Below, one piece after another: positions 57,301 to 64,000 of a DNA stretch of 64,000 nucleotides. Within the stretch, counting starts at the first letter, position 1; each line of letters begins with the position of its first letter. The position numbers and the translations under genes were made by a program. This DNA comes from Molanna angustata (taxonomy: Eukaryota; Arthropoda; Insecta; Trichoptera; Molannidae): contig OY754981.1 of assembly GCA_963576475.1 (NCBI GenBank), positions 18,132,570-18,196,569 on the forward strand, read 5' to 3'. The notes under the pieces were generated by a model, which was not told the DNA's origin, did no database searches, and was given only the letters and a program-made list of their open reading frames with translations.

Positions 57301-57959
57301 TCAAAATGATTTAACTTTTGTGTTGGAACATTGCGTTCAAAATTATACATACAAGAATGGTCAATGTGGCATCAGATATTTTGTTGATAATCAGTTGATG
57401 TAAATCAAAGTTGATACCAGTTAAAAATTTACAACCAGAATTCAGTGAAAATGAGTCGATAACGCATCATATTTCGCTCCAAGAAAATATTCTAAAGCAA
57501 ACTGAAGAAAATCAAACAATAACAACGAAACGACGATAAAGCAATCAAGTGACATTGTCTCGAAGACACAGCAAACAAAAACATGCACACATTGATTATT
57601 TCCAAAGAGAGCTAGTAGTAAGTAAACAGTAGGAATAAAAGATCTTCGCGGGTTAGTTTGGGTCATTGGTACAATAAAAATGATTGAATATGTTAACACT
57701 ACCTTTGTGATAGTCTAAAGTTGCTCTGATAAAATGAATTAGGATGATCTAACGAATACTTAACTGAATAATTCCTGTGTCTCTCGAGGAAACAAAACAA
57801 GAGAGAGAACCGGTCTCAAAGATGACTCAATAAGTAAAAGATGATTGTCGCCATCGACGATATCCTAACTTATTTCTTGTCAACATTTTTGTTAAATTCC
57901 ACTCACCGCTCGCGTAACAAACTCCTAGTTGTACCATAAGCCGTCATTCCAAAATACAT
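42069..57959 (-). CDS. Msp300: Nesprin (Msp300/SYNE) C-terminal part with KASH domain; candidate short isoform
   Basis: Exons read on the minus strand: 57907-57959 (ATG), 57703-57725, 54513-54572, 45296-45468, 44270-44454, 43567-43771, 43070-43231, 42682-42827, 42069-42327 (stop). All phases agree; 1,266 nt give 421 residues. The last six exons are firm. They encode spectrin-like helices, the nesprin DSG/SDSG...SERERRLAELR and LAPGS motif (~240-285), then a KASH domain: basic RGRRW, a membrane segment ~377-394, a Cys at the position 23 residues before the end that bonds SUN proteins in other nesprins, and the terminal SGFTPQLRYTKGPPPV. The protein spans the outer nuclear membrane and couples nuclei to the cytoskeleton through SUN trimers. 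The first three exons are inferred from splice sites and phase only. Giant isoforms would need exons beyond the window. Confidence 0.75.
42682..42827 (-). CDS. Msp300: Msp300 exon, helical segment before KASH linker
   Basis: The minus-strand acceptor TTAATTTCAG and donor AAG|GTATGT bound this exon. It encodes RMEQAELELRTLQTACREL and continues as an amphipathic helix ending RLSFS, with phase 2 to the KASH exon (AG plus T gives Ser). It follows the LAPGS exon as in other nesprins. Confidence 0.85.
43070..43231 (-). CDS. Msp300: Msp300 exon with nesprin SDSG/SERERRL/LAPGS motif
   Basis: It is 162 nt, phase 0 at both ends, with acceptor TTCTTTCCAG and donor AAG|GTAACC on the minus strand. It encodes SLSDSGLSDSG, CEQELSERERRLAELRASAR and VLAPGSKLLKNMAK. 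This short acidic-to-helical block is a conserved hallmark shortly before the KASH domain in nesprin-1, nesprin-2 and fly Msp300. Confidence 0.9.
43567..43771 (-). CDS. Msp300: Msp300 spectrin-repeat exon
   Basis: The minus-strand acceptor GTATTTTCAG and donor CAG|GTATGT bound it; phase 2 in, phase 0 out. It encodes STNTELTSLESALEAWKSWE, then a loop and RLIEAALAAGD...VTQLATLLSEANNQ. The Trp-containing heptad pattern (LEAWKSWE) is typical of a spectrin repeat helix. Confidence 0.88.
44048..44225 (+). mobile_element. SINE family 2, forward copy in Msp300 intron
   Basis: The head GGTGGTGGCAGAGCTGTTAG with GGTCACAAGTTTTAATC (degraded B box), then CACCTATAGCACAAGCATTT and TACTTGCTACAAGGACATAT. 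Diverged relatives lie at about 10,628-10,740 and 22,612-22,680 (+). Confidence 0.55.
44270..44454 (-). CDS. Msp300: Msp300 spectrin-repeat exon
   Basis: The minus-strand acceptor ATTTCCTCAG and donor AAAG|GTATTT bound it; phase 0 in, phase 2 out. It encodes AKLTTLNEQKTSMLKLNVAV, then RLLSEVGF and LKEQVTELYRIWDESFER, with the Trp of a spectrin helix. It joins the 45296-45468 exon directly as one uninterrupted helix. Confidence 0.88.
44569..44757. mobile_element. Foldback MITE in Msp300 intron
   Basis: Imperfect arms start GGGGCAAGTCTGGTC and end GACCAGACTTGCCCCCC, with the shared block CGGCGAAATCAAAACCCTC. Length is ~190 bp. It contains no coding sequence. Confidence 0.55.
45213..45298. repeat. 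Tandem duplication, 2 units of 42 bp spanning an Msp300 donor
   Basis: The unit TATAAAATAGATGAATAAAG, then ATAATACACTAATTACCCTTAA, occurs twice and includes the minus-strand GTAATT donor of the 45296-45468 exon each time. Confidence 0.85.
45296..45468 (-). CDS. Msp300: Msp300 spectrin-repeat exon with duplicated donor
   Basis: The minus-strand acceptor TCATGCAG and donor TTAAGG|GTAATT bound it; phase 1 in, phase 0 out. It encodes LITRWTAVRTTGETRLSARR, LHRELLTLQGALQG and LHSRAQLHHRVEDLR, a clear spectrin-type helix pair. The donor lies in a 42-bp unit that is tandemly duplicated, giving a second in-frame donor 42 nt downstream. Confidence 0.85.
45660..45900. repeat. Tandem repeat, ~7 units of 30-33 bp
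   Basis: TTGTTTATCATAAGTTATAG followed by TATTTCAGCTT repeats about seven times with single-base variants. The apparent YSISALLFIIS open frame is a by-product of a unit length divisible by three. Confidence 0.85.
45955..46755 (+). pseudogene. REL-endonuclease non-LTR retrotransposon (R4/Dong-like?), 3' fragment
   Basis: Reading from ~45,995 gives HNQVAKIIHQHLAIKY, PYYEYDP, TDRSIQHNRPDLIIY and ITYICDVAIPNSS, the RPD...D pattern of a restriction-like endonuclease. A frameshift near 46,300 leads to IIILPFIISATGIIPKSL and KTVIMNTCRIV. The 3' UTR follows and ends close to AAT/TAA-rich sequence near 46,700. Translation is AT-biased but well preserved. TAA-repeat targeting is a known trait of Dong elements; the clade here is inference. 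Confidence 0.6.
49510..50030. mobile_element. hAT (Charlie-like) non-autonomous element, ~520 bp
   Basis: It begins CAGGGGTGGGTAAACTTTT and ends CGCAGTTTGGTCAGGGCTG, with GGGCC near both ends. Flanking octamers TTTTAAAT and TTATAAAT match at 7 of 8 bases, as expected for a hAT 8-bp target duplication. Confidence 0.6.
51520..51920 (+). pseudogene. Highly decayed non-LTR reverse-transcriptase tail
   Basis: TNRRQTKVFDVIDRIAKLKR, then a WRPW block and EEAYIHQWRDG recall the TKV.DVI.RI..LKW...AYVQQW tail of insect endonuclease/reverse-transcriptase elements. Frames are broken throughout. Confidence 0.45.
51905..52012 (-). mobile_element. SINE family 3 head, diverged
   Basis: Minus-strand CGATTGCCGTGGCATAGTAA, GCCGGCACCGCGCCTGGGTT and CAATTCGTATC. 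It directly follows the decayed reverse-transcriptase tail. Confidence 0.4.
54513..54572 (-). CDS. Candidate Msp300 exon (60 nt)
   Basis: On the minus strand a branch-like CTAAC lies shortly upstream of a CAG acceptor; the donor is AACAAG|GTATGA. Read in phase 1 it is open and encodes INNFMLRFGQHRGALFAKQ, and its final G completes Gly with the next exon (LITRW). A 60-nt exon can be included or skipped without frame change. There is no homology evidence; it is supported by splice sites and phase. Confidence 0.35.
54573..57702. other. Upstream Msp300 intron DNA
   Basis: A-rich on the plus strand. There is one splice-site-bounded 17-nt segment (56683-56699, minus) but no other exon-like signal. 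Confidence 0.4.
57703..57725 (-). CDS. Candidate Msp300 micro-exon (23 nt)
   Basis: The minus-strand acceptor ATTTTATCAG and donor AAAG|GTAGTG bound it. In the phase left by the candidate first exon it reads ATLDYHK and ends with a single G, the phase the downstream exons need. The donor is weak. Confidence 0.3.
57907..57959 (-). CDS. Candidate first coding exon of a short KASH isoform
   Basis: On the minus strand an ATG (57959-57957) opens MYFGMTAYGTTRSLLRER before a consensus donor GTGAGT (57906-57901). Its phase 2 matches the micro-exon at 57703-57725. The start context is A-rich. Whether a promoter lies just upstream (58.0-58.2 kb) is not shown by the sequence. Confidence 0.35.
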
Positions 57960-58876
57960 TGTGATTGTGACGTTTTTGTCTTTGGTTTTTACTCAAATTT
58001 TTTAAAGTGGTAAAATGGTAATGCGGTCATGAAAAGCAGTAATCGATGCTAAACATTGAACTCCTATAGTTATGAATATAATTTAATACATTTACACATG
58101 GATTTGATTTATGAATCAACTAACGGTTAGACTATCGATAACGATCAACACCAATAAGAACGAATCAACAGATGCATACCGGTTTTTTAGTAAAAACAAA
58201 TAACAGTTTGGAAATAAAATATCCTCCAACGTTATTTGCATTAATGTGTGTGCATCAATCCGTCGGAATGGAAACAAAATGAATACAAAAAGTCAACAAT
58301 AATAATTATTGTAATTAGGTGATAAAGCAAAATGCATACAACATAATCATATTTTCCAACGATGTTTGTATACCTAGTGTACACCGTGAATATGAAAAAA
58401 ATATATGAAAGTAATACAGCGATATTTTCTATGTTCATTGTTATCTTCTTTGAACAAATGCAATGTAGGCAATGAAATAAAATGTGCACAGAAAGTTATA
58501 TCTGAGATACGACGATTTATGTTGACTTGCAAAAAAATAAAACAGATTCACGATTTGTAAACAATTGTTAAGGTCGTATACAATAAAATCATTTTATCAT
58601 ATCATCATTTTACATAACAACTGATTAAGTATTCGTTTATATTTATCCTTCGAAACTACGTATTATAATGTAAGGAAAAATATTATGAAACGACTGAAGA
58701 TAAACATAGATGCTGACAATATAACAAAAACTGTAAAAAAACATATCTCGACATGTCTGATAAAATTGGAAATGTTTGTTTGATCAATAGAATAATCCTT
58801 CCAAAGAAAAGACACCGTGCACTTCGTATGAGGTGAAGACAGGTCAAGCAAAAATCAATACCTAGTTGTTTTAATG
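57960..58876. promoter_or_regulatory. Possible promoter region of the short KASH isoform
   Basis: It lies directly upstream (minus strand) of the candidate first exon. No core promoter motif is clear. It ends where the Helentron-like cluster begins. Confidence 0.2.
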
Positions 58877-59890
58877 ACTAGTTGCATGTAACACATGAGA
58901 TCCAACTGTCGATAGCGATAGTATGTATAGTTGAAGAATATGTACCAAACTATAAACCCATAGATACAAATTATTGAATATTTTCAGATATTTTGTTTTC
59001 TATACAACATATGTAGGTATGTATGTCAAGATAGGATAGTATGGAAGAAGATCCTTTTTCCTACCCAGAATATGCAAATTGCATGATGGTATGTATGTAT
59101 GTTTGGAGATGAAGTAACAAACTATTAAGTCTTCTTACATATTGTGTATAGGCGACTGCCATACAAAATGTATGAAGCGATGTCGTCACTAAATTCAATT
59201 TTTAAAAAGATTGTTAAAAAAAATTGAGATCTTCTACTACAATGTTAATATTTTTTATAGAAAATTAAATTATCTAGTTGGGGTGTTTCGGCTTTTTTCG
59301 ATAATTGTAAAAGTTTTGGAAATATAGGCAGTTAAACTCATAAATTTATCATAAAAAAAATATTTTTCTTAATAAAAAATGTTTGAGAAACCCTGGAATT
59401 TTTTTGAAAAAACTAATTTGAGATTTTGTATTTGTCTATGTTTGTACCAATTTTCAGCGTTCTACCGTTTATGGTTTCTGAGATATATGGAAAAATAAAA
59501 TAAAAATTCAAAAGTTGATAACCCCTGACTGAAACAAAAATTCAAAATTCCGAGTATAAAAGTTTTGTAGGCCTGTAACTGTTTATATATTCTGAAATTT
59601 TAGGCTCTGTAAATTGAGCGGATCAAAAGTTATAAGGGGGGGACGGACACACAGACACACACACAGACACACACACACACAGACACACGAAATGTTCTAC
59701 TCCGAATTCTGAGTAAATCCGTGTATGGAACATATATGCTGCGAAGCCTCTAAGTTGGTGTTTTTTGACTTCAAAGTTGGAAAATCCATGAAAAAAGTAG
59801 ACCTCTCCATACAATTCTCGCGTATTCTGGCTTGATACATTGTCAATATGTTAAGAGAACAAAGTTCTCCTGAACAAATCGACAGTTGGA
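58877..59890 (+). mobile_element. Helentron-like element, copy 3
   Basis: It has the same ends, hairpin and body as the copies at 3.8 and 4.9 kb. The microsatellite is shorter. A further copy follows after only 5 bp. Confidence 0.6.
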
Positions 59891-59895
59891 ATATT

Positions 59896-60925
59896 ACTAG
59901 TTGCATGTAACACATGAGATCCAACTGTCGATAGCGATAGTATGTATAGTTGAAGAATATGTACCAAACTATAAACCCATAAATACAAATTATTGAATAT
60001 TTTCAGATATTTTGTTTTCTATACAACATATGTAGGTATGTATGTCAAGAAAGGATAGTATGGAGGAAGATCCTTTTTTCCTACCCAGAATATGAAAATA
60101 GCATGATGGTATGTATGTATGTTTGGAGATGAAGTATCAAACTATTAAGTCTTCTTACATATTGTGTATAGGCGACTGCCATACAAAATGTATGAAGCGA
60201 TGTCGTCACTAAATTCAATTTTTAAAAAAAAAGGTTAAAAAAAATTGAATCTTCTACTACAATTTAAATATTTTTTATAGAAAATTAAATTATCTAGTTG
60301 GGGTGTTTCGGCTTTTTTCGATATTTTTAAAATATTTGGAAATATAGACAGTTAAACTCATAAATTTATCATAAAAAAAATATTTTTCTTAATAAAAAAT
60401 GTTTGAGAAAGCCTGGAATTTTTTTGAAAAAATTAATTTGAGATTTTGTATTTTTCTATGTTTATACCAATTTTCAGCGTTCTAGCTATTATGGTTTCTG
60501 AGATATATGGAAAAATAAAGTAAAAATTCAAAAGTTGATAACCCCTGACTGAAACGAAAATTCAAAATTCTGAGTATAAAAGTTTTGTAGGCCTATAATT
60601 GTTTATATATTCTGAAATTTTTGGCTCTGTAAATTGAGCGGATCAAAAGTTATAAGGGGGGGACGGACACACACACAGACACACACACAGACACACACAC
60701 AGACACACACACATACAGACACACGAAATGTTCTACTCCGAATTCTGAGTAAATCCGTGTATGGAACATATATGCTGCGAAGCCTCTAAGTTGGTGTTTT
60801 TTGACTTCAAAGTTGGAAAAGCCGTGAAAAAAGTAGACCTCTCCATACAATTCTCGCGTATTCTGGCTTGATACATTGTCGATATGTTAAGAGAACAAAG
60901 TTCTCCTGAACAAATCGACAGTTGG
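59896..60925 (+). mobile_element. Helentron-like element, copy 4
   Basis: It is in tandem with copy 3 (5-bp spacer ATATT). It is somewhat more diverged in the A/T-rich middle, but the ends and hairpin are intact. Confidence 0.6.
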
Positions 60926-61127
60926 ATAATCATCATCATCATAGGCGATCTCCTCCAATTTGCTTTTGTGATCGCACTTATGTCGTCTTCTTTGTTATCC
61001 AGCCATCTTAGCTTGGGCCTGAATCTACTTCTTCTGCCCTTTCTAAATTAAGTTTAGCTAAAAGTTAACACGACATTCATTGACTGCTAGGCGATACAAA
61101 GTTCGCCGGATCAGCTTCTTCTTATTC

Positions 61128-61540
61128 TCATCCTAACCCTGTCCACTCCTGGACGATGGCCTCCTCCATCCCCTTCCACGCCACTCTTTCCTGTGCTCTG
61201 AGCAACCAATTGACACCAGCATGACGGCTGATGTCATCTCTCCATCTCATTGGCGGTCTTCCAACACCTCTGACTGTAATTCTCGGTCTCCAAGCCAACA
61301 CTATCCTTGGCCATCTGTCTTCGGGGTATCTTGCCACGTGGCCCGCCCATCTCCACTTCAGGGTAAGAATGCGGTGGACGACATCAACCATTTTTGTTCT
61401 TTCCCTGATAGTGTCGTTTCGCAACCTTTCTCTCAGACTTAATCCTAACATGGCTCTTTGGGTGACTCTTAGTTTTTCAGCATTTTCATTGTCATAGTCT
61501 CCAAGACATAAGTAGCTACTGGCAGTACACAGGTCTCATA
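61128..61540 (-). pseudogene. Non-LTR reverse-transcriptase C-terminal fragment
   Basis: Minus strand: LGLSLRERLRNDTIRERTK, VVHRILTLKWRWAGHVARYP, EDRWPRIVLAWRPR, GVGRPPMRWRDDI and ERVAWKGMEEAIVQEWTGLG, ending at 61128. This is the typical C-terminus of an abundant insect non-LTR family. It is open for ~107 residues. Confidence 0.75.
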
Positions 61541-61547
61541 TACCTTC

Positions 61548-61758
61548 TAATAATAAACACTTCCTTGCACCATGCGCAAGTGGCGAGTTTATTGCCGTAT
61601 GGCAATTTCTTCCAACTAACCAGTGTTTCCAGCCCAGAGAAGCAATATTTGCTTGAGAAATGAATTTAAATAAATTTCTCCTCTACTGGCAATCGAACCC
61701 AGGACGCCCGCACAGAAACCGAACGGCTTATCAACTGTGCCACGGCGGTCGGCCGTTT
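61548..61758 (-). mobile_element. SINE family 3, best copy
   Basis: The same body as at 38.85 kb, with a clearer minus-strand head: GACCGCCGTGGCACAGTTGA and GGTTCGATTGCC. It is the reference copy for diverged heads at 27,474-27,565 (+), 35,221-35,300 (+) and 51,905-52,012 (-). Confidence 0.6.
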
Positions 61759-61882
61759 CAACTTATACCTTCCGTTTAAACTTATAGTAATCAAATGAAA
61801 GTCGGTTCAATATTTGGAAAAATATATTTTTTAAAAGAAAATTAAATAAATGTCAGTTTTCAATATGATTCGATACATTAAA

Positions 61883-62916
61883 ACTAGTTGCATGTAACAC
61901 ATGAGATCCAACTGTCGATAGCGATAGTATGTATAGTTGAAGAATATGTACCAAACTATAAACCCATAGATACAAATTATTGAATATTTTCAGATATTTT
62001 GTTTTCTATACAACATATGTAGGTATGTATGTCAAGATAGGATAGTATGGAGGAAGATCCTTTTTCCTACCCAGAATATGCAAATTGCATGATGGTATGT
62101 ATGTATGTTTGGAGATGAAGTAACAAACTATTAAGTCTTCTTACATATTGTGTATAGGCGACTGCCATACAAAATGTATGAAGCGATGTCGTCACTAAAT
62201 TCAATTTTTAAAAAAATTGTTAAAAAAAAATTGAGATCTTCTACTACAATGTTGATATTTTTTATAGAAAATTAAATTATCTAGTTGGGGTGTTTCGGCT
62301 TTTTTCGATAATTGTAAAAGTTTTGGAAATATAGGCAGTTAAACTCATAAATTTATCATAAAAAAAATATTTTTCTTAATAAAAAATGTTTGAGAAACCC
62401 TGGAATTTTTTTGAAAAAACTAATTTGAGATTTTGTATTTGTCTATGTTTGTACCAATTTTCAGCGTTCTACCGTTTATGGTTTCTGAGATATATGGAAA
62501 AATAAAATAAAAATTCAAAAGTTGATAACCCCTGACTGAAACAAAAATTCAAAATTCCGAGTATAAAAGTTTTGTAGGCCTGTAACTGTTTATATATTCT
62601 GAAATTTTAGGCTCTGTAAATTGAGCGGATCAAAAGTTATAAGGGGGGGACGGACACACAGACACACACACACACAGACACACACACACACAGACACACA
62701 CACACACAGACACACGAAATGTTCTACTCCGAATTCTGAGTAAATCCGTGTATGGAACATATATGCTGCGAAGCCTCTAAGTTGGTGTTTTTTGACTTCA
62801 AAGTTGGAAAAGCCATGAAAAAAGTAGACCTCTCCATACAATTCTCGCGTATTCTGGCTTGATACATTGTCGATATGTTAAGAGAACAAAGTTCTCCTGA
62901 ACAAATCGACAGTTGG
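61883..62916 (+). mobile_element. Helentron-like element, copy 5
   Basis: A full-length copy in the same orientation as copies 3 and 4, with the longest CACACAGA microsatellite (about 62,655-62,720). Ends and hairpin are intact. Confidence 0.6.
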
Positions 62917-63395
62917 ATAAAAACTCATAGTATGTAGGTAGGCATAATACACAAACGAACAGTCCATTTTAATTCAAACAATATTCAGAAACAAACTTAT
63001 AATTAGAACAGCAGCGGGGTCACCTGCTATCTACGCGATAAAAAGATCAATAATAGCAGAATATAGGTAATAATATAATGTTGGTGAAAAGCGCTAAACG
63101 AGAGAAACAATTACGTATGAGAAGATAGTTGTCATAGGTTGCTGCAGAAGAATGTAAAAAATAAAAACTAAAAAATATGTAGAATACATCGTCAATATAA
63201 CATAAGGAAAAATAATTCATAATATATAGAAATATATAGTTGATGCATTTAATATTATTACGATACGTGGTCAGTTGCATAACCAGATTTCATACATTTA
63301 GTATTTTTTTTTAATGAGAAGATGAGAGACAAAAGCTGAAATAAAACTAAGTTCTATTCGTAAAGACAAAACAATAAAAGGTTTTCTTCTTCTTC

Positions 63396-63700
63396 TCAGC
63401 TCAATCCCGTCCACTCCTGGACGAAGGCCTCCTCCATCTCCTTCCACGCCACTCTATCCTGTGCTCTGAGCAACCAATTGGCACCAGCATAACGGCTGAT
63501 GTCATCTCTCCATCTCATTGGCGGTCTTCCAACACCTCTGACTGTCGTTCTCGGTCTCCAAGCCAACACTATCCTTGGCCATCGGTCTTCGGGGTATCTA
63601 GCTACGTGGCCCGCCCATCTCCACTTCAGGGTAAGAATGCGGTGGACGACATCAACCAATTTTGTTCTTTCCCTGATGGTGTCGTTTAGCACCCTGAGGT
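63396..63700 (-). pseudogene. Non-LTR reverse-transcriptase C-terminal fragment, second copy
   Basis: It matches the 61.1-kb copy almost residue for residue (NDTIRERTKLVDVVHRILTL through QEWTGLS). It is truncated after the NDTIRER block, where unrelated sequence begins at ~63,700. Confidence 0.75.
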
Positions 63701-64000
63701 TTTTATTTACAAGGAACTGATTCAAAAACTATATTGTTCGATTGCAAAGTAGGCAGAAAATCTTTTTTAAAACTATCTTTATAAGCACACTAAATAATTT
63801 AGACTGCAACATAAATTTAATGGATCAGAGTAAAGAGTAAAAAAATAATAATTAAAGAATCGTGTGCGTAAAGAACACTCAAGCTATTGTAATTTGAGCA
63901 ATGTCATAAAGGAATTACGAAAAAAGAAAGCAAGCCGTGGCATGCACCACTGTAAAATGCAATATTTTTTTTATTATATTTATTGAGTGGACCTATAAAA

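Noticed and set aside
50709..58851. Possibility of a virus-derived or bacterial insert, because of the strong A-richness
   Set aside because: No coding capacity, and the skew fits minus-strand intron sequence of Msp300.

Overview
The window looks like nuclear DNA of an arthropod, most likely an insect. It is AT-rich and intron-rich, crowded with tRNA-derived SINEs, short inverted-repeat transposons and decayed non-LTR retrotransposons, and it carries parts of two deeply conserved animal genes. The sequence does not settle the order; a hemipteran or lepidopteran is possible.

Layout. (1) 1-9.4 kb is repeat-rich flank, with SINE copies and three copies of a ~1-kb element with offset inverted ends that I interpret as Helentron-like. 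(2) 9,427-28,453 (+) is a complete 17-coding-exon gene for a 1,723-residue MYM-type zinc-finger protein (ZMYM2/3/4 family; insect ortholog without children, woc). It has an acidic N-terminus, ten MYM fingers, a proline-rich linker and a C-terminal Cre-like domain. All 17 junctions keep the frame. Its introns hold CR1-like and other non-LTR fragments, a deleted mariner, Harbinger-like elements and a palindrome. (3) 28.4-31.6 kb, just after the stop, holds a MITE, a 35-bp satellite (about 7 copies) and a ~138-bp satellite (12 copies). Flanking splice signals suggest a 3'-UTR intron. (4) 31.6-42.0 kb is non-coding and contains the convergent 3' ends of the two genes. The strand bias moves from T-rich to A-rich at about 37.5 kb. 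(5) 42,069-57,959 (-) is the 3' part of a nesprin gene (Msp300/SYNE family) ending in a typical KASH domain. A phase-consistent chain of nine exons from a candidate ATG at 57,959 gives a 421-residue short KASH isoform. (6) 58.9-64 kb is repeat-rich again, with three more copies of the Helentron-like element and two non-LTR reverse-transcriptase tails.

The two genes are not functionally linked by the sequence: one encodes a chromatin/transcription protein, the other an outer-nuclear-membrane linker. The most unusual signal is a 428-bp palindrome at 19,889-20,316. Each arm carries a hammerhead-ribozyme-like core with a perfectly paired stem I, in outward-facing orientations. A second palindrome at 32,896-33,118 has two identical 106-bp arms.
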